Source: Magnetococcales bacterium
GTDB lineage: Bacteria > Pseudomonadota > Magnetococcia > Magnetococcales > JADFXB01
Direction: 5' to 3'
Length of the DNA stretch: 44,424 nt
Assembly: GCA_015233935.1 (NCBI GenBank)
Contig: JADFXB010000020.1
Location: 1-44,424, forward strand
The translations under genes and the position numbers were made by a program. A model generated the notes under the pieces. That model saw nothing but the letters and a program-made list of their open reading frames with translations. It did not search any database and was not told the DNA's origin. Shown here piece by piece: positions 33,422-41,751 of this stretch (position 1 is the stretch's first letter; the number at the start of each line of letters is the position of its first letter).

Positions 33422-33961
33422 GTGGAAATTCTCTGGCATACCAACGTGGTCTCTCCCCCTCTTTCCGGCAGCCTTCTGGAACGCATGTATGCGGCTGTTC
33501 AACAACCTGATTACGGGGTTGTGCTCTTTAGCAATAATCCCGAACAGGAGATGAACCAAATGGTCGCCACTGTGGGTCTGCTCTTACAATGGCGGTCGGC
33601 CAACGGTGTCATTGTGGCGGCCACTTCCCACCCTACAGCCCAGTGGCAGGAAAAAATGCGCCAATTGGGAACCCACCAACAATGGGCAGTGGCCAATCCC
33701 TCCCCCATGTTGACCAGTTCTCACATTCTATCATCCATGATCGTGATCCGTGCAGAGCCTTGTCCATTCCTGCGTAATCGGGTGACCACCGAGGGTACCC
33801 TGTCCATATGTGGAGCTTGCGCACATTCTAAAGTGGTGAGCATTCCCCACTTTCGCAAGTGGTGTCTGTCTGATCCCAGTACCTGCCCCAGCTATAAAGT
33901 AGCCACCCGACAAGCCCCCCTACCCTCCTATGTGAGGACTGCCATCCAGGAGCCAGCCTGA
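33422..33961 (+). CDS. Hypothetical cysteine-rich protein coupled to TrkH
   Basis: A 179-residue soluble protein I do not recognise. The N-terminal two thirds look like a small alpha/beta fold (DYGVVLFSNNP, ATVGLLLQW, NGVIVAATSHP). The C-terminal part has five cysteines in the pattern C-x15-C-x2-C-x14-C-x6-C, including CGAC, suggesting a zinc ribbon or iron-sulfur site. GTG 33422 follows AAGGG by seven bases; an ATG at 33362 would add 20 residues without a ribosome site. The stop is two bases before the TrkH ATG, so translation is probably coupled. Its role is likely tied to the potassium system, for example as a regulator or assembly factor, but this is inferred from position only. Confidence 0.7.
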   Translation: MEILWHTNVVSPPLSGSLLERMYAAVQQPDYGVVLFSNNPEQEMNQMVATVGLLLQWRSANGVIVAATSHPTAQWQEKMRQLGTHQQWAVANPSPMLTSSHILSSMIVIRAEPCPFLRNRVTTEGTLSICGACAHSKVVSIPHFRKWCLSDPSTCPSYKVATRQAPLPSYVRTAIQEPA

Positions 33962-33963
33962 CC

Positions 33964-35346
33964 ATGGCGACAACCATCAATGAATTTTCCATCGGTCGCA
34001 CCGTGGTTCTCTCATTTGCCGGGGTCATTGTCCTGGGCTGTTTGTTGCTCATGCTGCCTGTCAGTCGCAATCCAGATCAGCAGGCGGTCTCCCTGGTGGA
34101 CGCCCTGTTTACCTCGGCATCAGCGGTGTGTGTCACGGGTCTGGCAGTGCGGGATACGGGAACCACCTTTTCCCTGGTTGGCCAGGGGGTCATTCTGGGA
34201 TTGATCCAGGTGGGGGGATTGGGATTTCTCACCCTTTCCACCTTGTTTCTCAGCTCGTTACAGGGCAAGAAAAAAAATGTGAGTCTCCCCCGGCGGCATT
34301 TACTGGAAATTTCCTACGGATCCGTGGATGCGGTTCACCCTGCCCAATTGCTGAAGTCCATCCTGCTCTTTACCCTGCTGGTGGAAGCCTTGGGAGTGGT
34401 TCTTTTATTTTGTCATTTTTCCCAGATCAAACCTTGGGGGGATGCCTTTTGGAATTCCCTTTTTCACGCCATCTCCGCCTTTTGCAACGCCGGTTTCGGT
34501 CTTTATCCCGACAGCCTGATGTCCTTTCGCGGCGATTTATTGGTTAATTTCACCATCATGGGATTGATCATCCTGGGAGGGATCGGCTTTCTGGTGGTGG
34601 CGGATGGCGTCCACTACCTGAGAAGCAGAATACAAAATAAAAACGCCACCCTCTCCCTGCATTCCAGACTGGTACTGCAAACTACCGGAATTTTAATCCT
34701 GGTCGGCACCCTGGCCATTCTATTGCTGGAATGGGGTGGCTCCGCCATGGGCAGTGACCCGGCAGCGGTGTTCTTGGAATCTCTTTTTCTCTCCGTCACC
34801 AGCCGTACCGCAGGATTCAACACCTCAGATATGGCCTTATTGACCGCGCCCACCCTGTTTCTGGTAATCCTGCTCATGGCCATTGGTGGTTCGCCAGGGT
34901 CCACGGCGGGCGGAATGAAGACCACCACCGCCGCTGTCTGTTTTGCCATGTTGCTCTCCAAAGCCATGAATCGCCCCAAGGTGGAATGTCTGCAACGAAC
35001 CATTCCTGAGGATACGGTGAGCAAGGCCATGCTGGTGGTCACCGGATATGTGCTGGTCATCCTCCTGGGGGTCTTTTTGCTGCAAATCACTGAGAGTGGG
35101 CAGCTACCGTTTAACAAGGCGGGTTCCAATCTGTTTTTTGCCCATTTGTTTGAGGTGGTTTCCGCTTTGGGAACGGTGGGTCTTTCCACGGGCATCACCC
35201 CAGACTTGACCACTCCTGGCAAGCTGGTGATTACCCTTCTTATGTTCGTTGGACGTATCGGACCGTTGCTGGTGGCCACCACCCTGGTGGGCCATGTGGC
35301 GCAGATTCCCTATGTCTATGCAGAAGAAAACGTCAACATTGGTTGA
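33964..35346 (+). CDS. Potassium uptake channel subunit, TrkH/KtrB family
   Basis: A 460-residue inner-membrane K+ translocation protein with four MPM repeats. Selectivity-filter regions can be seen: SAVCVTGLAV, SAFCNAGFGL, TSRTAGFNTSDM and ALGTVGLSTG, each with the conserved Gly. The GGSPGSTAGGMKTTT loop is diagnostic. Length is nearer to KtrB/short TrkH than to the 480-residue E. coli TrkH. The stop lies within the start region of the next gene, the regulatory TrkA/KtrA subunit. Together they form a cytoplasmically gated K+ (or Na+-dependent K+) transporter. Confidence 0.95.
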   Translation: MATTINEFSIGRTVVLSFAGVIVLGCLLLMLPVSRNPDQQAVSLVDALFTSASAVCVTGLAVRDTGTTFSLVGQGVILGLIQVGGLGFLTLSTLFLSSLQGKKKNVSLPRRHLLEISYGSVDAVHPAQLLKSILLFTLLVEALGVVLLFCHFSQIKPWGDAFWNSLFHAISAFCNAGFGLYPDSLMSFRGDLLVNFTIMGLIILGGIGFLVVADGVHYLRSRIQNKNATLSLHSRLVLQTTGILILVGTLAILLLEWGGSAMGSDPAAVFLESLFLSVTSRTAGFNTSDMALLTAPTLFLVILLMAIGGSPGSTAGGMKTTTAAVCFAMLLSKAMNRPKVECLQRTIPEDTVSKAMLVVTGYVLVILLGVFLLQITESGQLPFNKAGSNLFFAHLFEVVSALGTVGLSTGITPDLTTPGKLVITLLMFVGRIGPLLVATTLVGHVAQIPYVYAEENVNIG

Positions 35347-35360
35347 AAATGAGGCGCGAC

Positions 35361-36044
35361 ATGTCCCAGTCATTTTTGGTAGTGGGTTTGGGAACCTTTG
35401 GTAGTCGGGTGGCCAAGGCATTGTTTGAAGAGGGCGTTTATGTGCTGGCAGTGGATCGGGATGAAGAGCGGGTCAACGCCATACGGGAGGATGCCTCCAA
35501 GGCGGTTTGTTGTGATGCCACCAACATGCAGGCCATGCGGGCCATAGGAGCTTTTGAGGTGGATATTGCCATCGTGGCCATTCGCAACCATTTTGATGCC
35601 ACGGTCCTGGTGACCCACGCCTTACACAAAAACGGCATCACCCGCTTGTTGGTACAGGTGGACAATGAACAGGAAGCAGAGGCGATTCAAGCTTTTGGAG
35701 CCATTGAAGTGGTATTTCCACCCCGTGACATGGCCCTGCGCATTGCCAAACGACTGATTCATCCCGATTTGGCCGAGAGCATTCCCCTGGGCAGTACAGC
35801 CGCCATCATCGATATCCCCTGTCCGGCTTCTTTTGTGGGGCATACAGTCAGTGATTTGGGATTGCGTGCCCGTTATGGGGTGACATTGGTGGGTTTACGT
35901 CTGCCCCCTTCCCATGGTTCTGCTTCCACAGAATTTCAGATCAACATTTCCCCTGATACCCGGTTGGAAGCCCGCTTTCATCTTTTATTGCTGGGCACCC
36001 ATGAGCAATTGCGTCGTATCAAGTCACTGCTACAGGAAACCTGA
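35361..36044 (+). CDS. TrkA/KtrA-type RCK regulatory subunit
   Basis: A 227-residue cytoplasmic protein with an RCK-N Rossmann domain (FLVVGLGTFGSRVAKAL, acidic VDRDEERV at the strand-2 end, CCDATN) and a smaller RCK-C domain after about residue 145. The ring of these subunits gates the TrkH pore in response to NAD(H) or ATP/ADP binding. The single RCK set is KtrA-like, as opposed to the double set in E. coli TrkA. ATG 35361 is chosen because GAGG lies six bases upstream; TTG 35343 and ATG 35349 are alternatives. A bidirectional terminator follows. Confidence 0.93.
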   Translation: MSQSFLVVGLGTFGSRVAKALFEEGVYVLAVDRDEERVNAIREDASKAVCCDATNMQAMRAIGAFEVDIAIVAIRNHFDATVLVTHALHKNGITRLLVQVDNEQEAEAIQAFGAIEVVFPPRDMALRIAKRLIHPDLAESIPLGSTAAIIDIPCPASFVGHTVSDLGLRARYGVTLVGLRLPPSHGSASTEFQINISPDTRLEARFHLLLLGTHEQLRRIKSLLQET

Positions 36045-36050
36045 TCATAA

Positions 36051-36087
36051 AAAACCCTCCCGCAGATACACTCCACGGGAGGGTTTT
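36051..36087. terminator. Bidirectional terminator between trkA and the redox operon
   Basis: A perfect 12-base stem AAAACCCTCCCG (36051-36062) / CGGGAGGGTTTT (36076-36087) with a 13-base loop. The A-run and T-run ends make it usable from both sides, which suits the convergent genes. Confidence 0.88.
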
Positions 36088-36113
36088 GGTAGTTCACCGT
36101 GCCATCACCTTGC

Positions 36114-39071
36114 CTACCAGGAAAGTCCCATGGTCTGCATGGTGCGGGCGAAGGCGGCTCCCCGGTCGTCGTTGGCCACCGAGGCCAGTTGGGGGGCCAG
36201 GTCGGTGTTGACCAGACGGTTGCCATCCAGGCGGGTGATGGGGGAGAGTTCTTTCACCTCTTCCGCCAGCTTGCCCCGCAGATAGGCCAAATCGCCGATG
36301 CTCTCTTTGCCAGCCAGTGCCATCAACACGTCACTGGCTGGCTTGCCCTTGCCGCCACCAATGGGGGTGGGATTCAAGACCGCCAACTGGCCCTCACGGG
36401 TCAAGAAGGTGCCTTGGTTGTTCAAGGGATCGGCCACCGGAATACGCAGCCCTTCCACCCCGGCATCATGGTTGCCAACAATAATGATTTGGGTGGAGGC
36501 CAATTGATGGGCATCCACTCTAGCTCCCACCAACACCAAGCAATCCGCATCCACTCCGGCACTCATGGGGGTGGCACCCAATTTTTCCAACAAGGCCACG
36601 TTGGCCTCCTGGGCGATTTTGCCCCGTGGCTTGCCTGCTTTGCCAGCAGAGGCTGCCGGGACATAGTGCAAGGTGCCGTCATACTGACGCGCCAACAAGG
36701 TGGCAGCGTAAATCTCTTCCACCGTGCGGAAGGGAGAGACCACCACACCCACTTTGCTGGCGGCAAAAATCCGCTCCTTGGCCTTGGTCAGGGCTGCATT
36801 GGCATCCCCGTCCACAGTTTCGGCCAGCAAGCGATAGGAAAAGCGACCTTCGGCACAAATACAGGCACCGTTGACTGGATCGCCTTCCAAACTGCGCACC
36901 TCCACCACCTGATCTCCGTTGGTGCGGACCTGCAAGGCGCACCCCAGGCTACACCCGGTACAGGTGGTGATGGTGGTCTGCCACTTCCAGGGGCCACACT
37001 CCTTGCCGGTATTGCTGGACAAGGTGCCCGTGGGGCAGAGATCGGTACACATACCGCAGGCATCGCAACCCGTATCCTGCAAGGCATCTCCAAAGTTGGG
37101 GCCAACTTTGGTCACAAAACCGCGATTGATGAAGGTGAGGGCATGAATTCCCCGCACCTCGGAACACACCCGCACACAAGAGCCACAGGTGATGCACTTG
37201 TCCGACTCGATGCGAATCAGGGGATGGCGTTTGTCCTCCTCATAGGAGCGTTTGGCACCCGCCAATTTTTTCTCATCGGCACCATAATCGGTGGCATAAC
37301 GGCGCAAATCACAGTCAAAGCGGGCGTTACAACCACACTCGATACAACGGGTGGCCTCCGCCATGGCCTTGACTTGATCCAACCCTACATTGATGGCTCC
37401 CCAGCCACCGTCGTTGTTCAACCGTTCCGGGGCGTGCAGGGTGGTCTCCAGTGCCCGTTTTTTGTGGACATAACGGGGGGAGAAGTCGGCCATCTCCAAT
37501 TCTTCCAAACGTCCACGGGAGATGGCATAAGGGGCCTTCAGTTCAACCCTGGCTCCCTTGAGATGGAGATCCATGGCCAGTGCCGCCCGCCGACCTTCTC
37601 CGATGGCGCGGATGAGAATATCGGGACCAAAGGAGCAGTCACCTGCCGCAAAGACACCCTCCATGCTGGTGACCTGGGTCTTTTCATCGTAGACAAAGGT
37701 GCGCCACTTGGTGGTCTCCGGTTTGACCTTCTCTCCCTGGATACAGGAGACATCCGGGTCTTGGCCGATGGCGGCCACAATGAGGTCAAATTCCAAATCT
37801 TCTTCACTACCCACTTTGGGAACGGGACGGCGACGACCGGATTCATCCGGCTCACCCAACTCCATGGTGATCACCCGCAAACCACAGGCCCGTCCATTGT
37901 CATCCAGCAGGACTTCCACCGGCGCAGTGAGATAACGAATATCCACCCCCTCTTCGATGGTCTCTTCCTGTTCCTGGGGCAGGGCGGGCATTTCCGCCTG
38001 GGTGCGACGATAAAGAATGGTCACATCTCCACCCAACCGTCTGGCTACCCGTGCGCAGTCCATGGCGGTGTCACCACCTCCCAGGACCGCCACCCGTTTG
38101 CCCATTTCCACATCTTCGCCCAACACCACCTTGCGCAAAAAGTCCACACCACCGATAACACCGGGGGATTCCTCATTTTTGATGCGCATGGGTTTGGCCT
38201 GGTGGGCACCAATGGCCAACAGAATGGCACCGAAACCCTTGGCCTTGAGATCGGCCAGGGTAAAATCCTGCCCCAAACGCTGGCTGTAATGGACCGTCAC
38301 CCCCATATCCAGGATGGCTTGAATCTCCCGATCCATTTTTTCCCAGGGCAGGCGGAAGCGGGGGATGCCATAGCGGGCCATACCACCCAACTTGGGCAGG
38401 GCTTCAAACAGGTGCACCTCATGACCAAGGAGGCGGGAGTAATAGGCGGCGGAAAGTCCTGCCGGTCCACCACCCACAATGGCCAATTTTTTACCAGTGC
38501 TGGCACCGGGCGGGGTGACGAAGGGACCTTGCTCCAGTTCAAACTCGGAGGCAAAACGCTTGAGGGGATTGATGGCCACCGGCTCATCCACCAGACCCCG
38601 CCGACATTGGGATTCACAAGGATGGGGACAAATGCGTCCACACACCACCGGCAGGGGGTTGCGCTCTTTGATCAAGCGCACCGCCGATTCAAAATGGCCG
38701 TTGGCAATGTGGGCGATGTAGCCCTGAATATCGATATTGGCCGGACAGGTGGCCTCGCAAGGGGCGATACAGTCGCCTGCATGGTCGGACAATAGCAGGT
38801 TCAGGGCCTGTTTGCGGGTGGCGGTGACCTTTTCGCTATCGGTATGGATCACCATGCCTGCCGTCACCTTGGTGGAACAGGCCGGCAAGAGACCACGGGC
38901 CTTTTCCACTTCCACCACACAGAGAAAGCAGGAGGCGAAGGGTTTCAGGCGGTCGTCATAACAAAAAGTGGGGATATGAACACCCTGTGCTTTGGCCACT
39001 TCACGAATGGTGGCATCGGCGGAAACCTGAATTTCCTGGCCGTTCAGGGTAATGGCAACGTTTTGGCTCAT
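36114..39071 (-). CDS. NuoG-type ferredoxin / GltD-type flavoprotein / Fe-S fusion protein
   Basis: A 985-residue cytosolic electron-transfer protein. Domains in order: plant-type [2Fe-2S] ferredoxin (C37, C48, C51, C65); GltD-like double-cluster domain (CIAPCEATCP and CGRICPHPCESQC, about 100-160); FAD site GGGPAGL (200-206); NAD(P) site GGGDTAMD (331-338); two [4Fe-4S] motifs CITCGSC (626) and CDACGMC (669); a molybdopterin-family Fe4S4 start CTGCSLGC (704-711); and about 240 more residues that replace the full molybdopterin domain. It is thus a NuoG/FdhA-like chain with a GltD module inserted and no cofactor-binding catalytic end. It ends the minus-strand operon after the NuoE- and NuoF-like genes, so the three probably form one NAD(P)H-linked complex. 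Confidence 0.88.
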   Translation of the reverse strand: MSQNVAITLNGQEIQVSADATIREVAKAQGVHIPTFCYDDRLKPFASCFLCVVEVEKARGLLPACSTKVTAGMVIHTDSEKVTATRKQALNLLLSDHAGDCIAPCEATCPANIDIQGYIAHIANGHFESAVRLIKERNPLPVVCGRICPHPCESQCRRGLVDEPVAINPLKRFASEFELEQGPFVTPPGASTGKKLAIVGGGPAGLSAAYYSRLLGHEVHLFEALPKLGGMARYGIPRFRLPWEKMDREIQAILDMGVTVHYSQRLGQDFTLADLKAKGFGAILLAIGAHQAKPMRIKNEESPGVIGGVDFLRKVVLGEDVEMGKRVAVLGGGDTAMDCARVARRLGGDVTILYRRTQAEMPALPQEQEETIEEGVDIRYLTAPVEVLLDDNGRACGLRVITMELGEPDESGRRRPVPKVGSEEDLEFDLIVAAIGQDPDVSCIQGEKVKPETTKWRTFVYDEKTQVTSMEGVFAAGDCSFGPDILIRAIGEGRRAALAMDLHLKGARVELKAPYAISRGRLEELEMADFSPRYVHKKRALETTLHAPERLNNDGGWGAINVGLDQVKAMAEATRCIECGCNARFDCDLRRYATDYGADEKKLAGAKRSYEEDKRHPLIRIESDKCITCGSCVRVCSEVRGIHALTFINRGFVTKVGPNFGDALQDTGCDACGMCTDLCPTGTLSSNTGKECGPWKWQTTITTCTGCSLGCALQVRTNGDQVVEVRSLEGDPVNGACICAEGRFSYRLLAETVDGDANAALTKAKERIFAASKVGVVVSPFRTVEEIYAATLLARQYDGTLHYVPAASAGKAGKPRGKIAQEANVALLEKLGATPMSAGVDADCLVLVGARVDAHQLASTQIIIVGNHDAGVEGLRIPVADPLNNQGTFLTREGQLAVLNPTPIGGGKGKPASDVLMALAGKESIGDLAYLRGKLAEEVKELSPITRLDGNRLVNTDLAPQLASVANDDRGAAFARTMQTMGLSW

Positions 39072-39105
39072 TGCTGCTCCTCGTACATGCTTGCAAGTTG
39101 ACCGG

Positions 39106-40881
39106 TTATGCCACCAGAACGGCGTTGGGATTGCAGACCTCTAAACACATGCCGCAGTTGATGCACAGTTTCTGGTCGATCACCCAGGTTTCAGGCTTCT
39201 TGGTTTCACCGCTGATGCAATTGACCGGACAATACCGTTGACAAATGGAACAGCCGGTACAGGTATTCTGGTCGATGGAATGGGTAATCAACCCTTTGCA
39301 GACGGCTGCCGGACAACGTTTTTCCACCACATGGGCGATGTATTCATCCCGGAAGTATTGCAGGGTGGTGAGCACCGGGTTGGGGGCGGTCTGTCCCAAA
39401 CCGCAGAGGCTGGCGGATTTGACGTTGTGGGCCAACTCTTCCAGGGTATCCACATCGGCCATGGTGGCTTCGCCGTCGCAGATACGTGCCAGGATTTCCT
39501 TCATGCGCAGGGTGCCGATACGGCAGAAGGTGCACTTACCGCAGGATTCCAAACGGGTAAATTCCAGGAAATAACGGGCCAGGTCCACCATGCAGGATTT
39601 GGTATCCATCACCACCATACCACCCGATCCCATGATGGCCCCGGTGGCGTTGATGGCTTCGTATTCGATGGCAGTATCAAACAGGCTTGCCGGGATACAA
39701 CCACCGCTGGGACCACCCAATTGCACAGCTTTGAGGGGACGGTCGGTGGCGGAGCCGCCGCCGATATCTTCCAGCAATTGACGGACGGTGGTTCCCATGG
39801 GAATTTCCACCAGGCCACCCCGTTTGATGGCCCCGGTCAAGGCAAACACTTTGGTACCGGCACTCTTTTCCGTGCCGATGGCGGCATAGGCTGCACCACC
39901 GTTCTGGATGATCCAGGGCAGGTTGCTCAGGGTTTCCACATTGTTGATGATGGTGGGTTTGCCAAAGAGTCCCTTGATGGCCGGGAAAGGAGGTCGAATG
40001 CGGGGCATGCCCCGTTCCCCTTCGATGGAGGCCAACAAGGCGGTCTCTTCACCACAAACAAAGGCCCCGGCCCCTTGCTTGACTTTGACGTCGAAGGAGA
40101 AGGAGCTACCCAGAATGTTGTGTCCCAGAAAACCGGCGGCTTTGGCATCGTCCATGGCTTTGGTAAAGTTGACCACCGCCAGGGGATATTCGGCCCGGAT
40201 GTAGGCATAGCCTTTGCTGGCTCCGATGGCATAGGCGGCGATCAACATGCCTTCCAGCACGCTGTGGGGGTCACCTTCCAGCAGTGAGCGGTCCATAAAG
40301 GCACCTGGATCACCTTCATCCCCGTTGCACACCAAATATTTCACATCCCCTTCAGCGGCGCGGGCGAAGCCCCATTTGACAGCGGTGAGAAAACCTGCCC
40401 CACCCCGTCCCCGCATGTTGGAGGCTTTGACTTCTTCCAGGACCTCTTCCGGGGTCATCCCAAATTTGAGGATTTTTTCCAGGGCTTTGTAGCCCCCCCG
40501 GTCACGGAATTGCTGGATGGAGGTGGGATCCAGCAAGCCCACATTGCGCAGAGCGATGCGGGTTTGTTTGGCCAGATATTGTCCCTTTTCCGCCTCCGGC
40601 TCTTCCGTGGAGCGGATCAACAGCTCTTCGGGGAGATCGCCGCCTCCGGCGTGAAATTTGAGAATTTTGGGAATGTTCTTTTTGGTCACCTGGCCGTAGT
40701 AGAAGGTGCGTCCCTCCTGGTCCTGAACCTCCACCAAAACTTCCTGATGGCACATGCCCACACAGCCCACGGTGCGAATTTCCGCATCGGGGGCGCGTTT
40801 GCGAAATTCTGCCATGACCTCCTTGGAGCCAGCGGCAATGCCGCAGGTGCCTTCACCAACGGTAACGATCAATCCACTCAT
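39106..40881 (-). CDS. NuoF/HydB-like NADH-binding flavoprotein
   Basis: A 591-residue subunit that would bind NADH and FMN. It has an N-terminal thioredoxin-like [2Fe-2S] domain (GTCGIAAGS, VGCVGMC) and the complex I 51-kDa core (RGRGGAGFLTAVKW for FMN, CNGDEGDPGAFMDRS for NADH). The [4Fe-4S] site is ESCGKCTFC (C447, C450, C453) with a later CGLG cysteine. A C-terminal double [4Fe-4S] ferredoxin follows (CTGCSIC at 541 and CINCGMC). The extra N- and C-terminal domains are the hallmark of HydB/HndC/bifurcating-type subunits, as opposed to the respiratory NuoF. Its ATG overlaps the NuoE-like stop by four bases (ATGA), showing tight coupling. Confidence 0.93.
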   Translation of the reverse strand: MSGLIVTVGEGTCGIAAGSKEVMAEFRKRAPDAEIRTVGCVGMCHQEVLVEVQDQEGRTFYYGQVTKKNIPKILKFHAGGGDLPEELLIRSTEEPEAEKGQYLAKQTRIALRNVGLLDPTSIQQFRDRGGYKALEKILKFGMTPEEVLEEVKASNMRGRGGAGFLTAVKWGFARAAEGDVKYLVCNGDEGDPGAFMDRSLLEGDPHSVLEGMLIAAYAIGASKGYAYIRAEYPLAVVNFTKAMDDAKAAGFLGHNILGSSFSFDVKVKQGAGAFVCGEETALLASIEGERGMPRIRPPFPAIKGLFGKPTIINNVETLSNLPWIIQNGGAAYAAIGTEKSAGTKVFALTGAIKRGGLVEIPMGTTVRQLLEDIGGGSATDRPLKAVQLGGPSGGCIPASLFDTAIEYEAINATGAIMGSGGMVVMDTKSCMVDLARYFLEFTRLESCGKCTFCRIGTLRMKEILARICDGEATMADVDTLEELAHNVKSASLCGLGQTAPNPVLTTLQYFRDEYIAHVVEKRCPAAVCKGLITHSIDQNTCTGCSICQRYCPVNCISGETKKPETWVIDQKLCINCGMCLEVCNPNAVLVA

Positions 40882-41459
40882 GAACGCGCCTCCTTACCAC
40901 TGGCGTTTTGGGACTTGGCAGGTTTGGCCTCTGCCTCTTCTTCCACATGACCCATGAGTATTTCCCCATGGTCGCGGGCATGCTTTTTCAGGGAGCGTTG
41001 GGCGTCGGCCCCTTTGAGATTGCCAAAGGTTTGCTCATCCACCACCATCACCGGAGCCAGGCTGCAACAACCGATGCAGGCCACATCTTCCATGGTGTAA
41101 CTGCCATTGGGAGCGGTATCTCCCTTGGCATCGGTGATACCCAAGGCATGACGCAGCGATGTATTGAGACGATCCGCCCCCTGCACATGACAAGCTGTAC
41201 CATGGCACACCTTGATCATGTGGCGTCCCACCGGTTTCAAACGAAATTGAGAATAAAAAGTGGCCACACCAAAGAGCTGGCTTGCATTGATGGTGGTGTG
41301 CTTTACCACCAAATCCATGGCTTGGCGCGGCAGATAGCCGTATTGACCCTGAATGGCCTGCAAGAGCGGCACCGCCGCCTGGGCATCCGATCCGATCTTG
41401 GCAATCCACTGATGGACCAGCTCTGGCTCTACCTTGGCTTCAAGACTTTCCATGCTCAC
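40878..41459 (-). CDS. NuoE-like [2Fe-2S] subunit
   Basis: A 193-residue protein of the complex I 24-kDa/HydC family with a thioredoxin-like fold. The [2Fe-2S] ligands are visible in CHGTAC and CIGCCSLAP. The helical N-terminal half has LLQAIQGQYGYLPRQAMDLV and TINASQLFGVATFYSQFRL. A charged, Lys/Glu-rich tail of about 25 residues follows the fold. GTG 41459 is preferred because AGGAG lies eight bases upstream; ATG 41453 is also possible. A much longer open frame to 41669 is not credible. First gene of the operon; the promoter candidate lies at 41618-41646. Confidence 0.92.
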   Translation of the reverse strand: MSMESLEAKVEPELVHQWIAKIGSDAQAAVPLLQAIQGQYGYLPRQAMDLVVKHTTINASQLFGVATFYSQFRLKPVGRHMIKVCHGTACHVQGADRLNTSLRHALGITDAKGDTAPNGSYTMEDVACIGCCSLAPVMVVDEQTFGNLKGADAQRSLKKHARDHGEILMGHVEEEAEAKPAKSQNASGKEARS

Positions 41460-41617
41460 GGCAAACACTCCTGATCGTTGAAATAACGCGACTTTCCTGA
41501 CAAAGCCGCAAGGGCTGTCCGGCGACACAACACCCCTTTCACCCCCTTGCGCAAAGTGATATTCAGATATTTGCACCGGCATGAATGGTAGGGCTTGTAA
41601 TCTGGATCGGTTTGCCC

Positions 41618-41646
41618 TATATAAGAAAGTTCTAATAAATAGGCAA
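41618..41646 (-). promoter_or_regulatory. Candidate promoter of the NuoEF-fusion operon
   Basis: Minus strand: TTGCCT (41646-41641), a 17-base spacer, then TATATA (41623-41618). It gives a leader of about 150 bases. The 41460-41751 gap also contains a long T-rich stretch before the divergent flavoprotein gene; no clear plus-strand promoter was found. Confidence 0.45.
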
Positions 41647-41751
41647 GGTCTTTTTTTTCTTTTTTTCAAATCGTTGAATTTGTTTAAGATTTTTTTCGGT
41701 CAAAAAAGGCAAGATTACATACCCACATTGTCCGTCAGGAGGAATCACCAC

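Noticed and set aside
36114..36900. Active formate dehydrogenase or molybdopterin enzyme
   Set aside because: The C-terminal part after the Fe4S4 motif is only about 250 residues, too short for the molybdopterin-binding catalytic domains.
36099..38795. Very long open frame (about 898 codons) on the plus strand opposite the 985-residue fusion gene
   Set aside because: It is the antisense shadow of a motif-rich gene, its translation is low-complexity (Gly/His/Thr-rich) with no domain, and it starts over a terminator.
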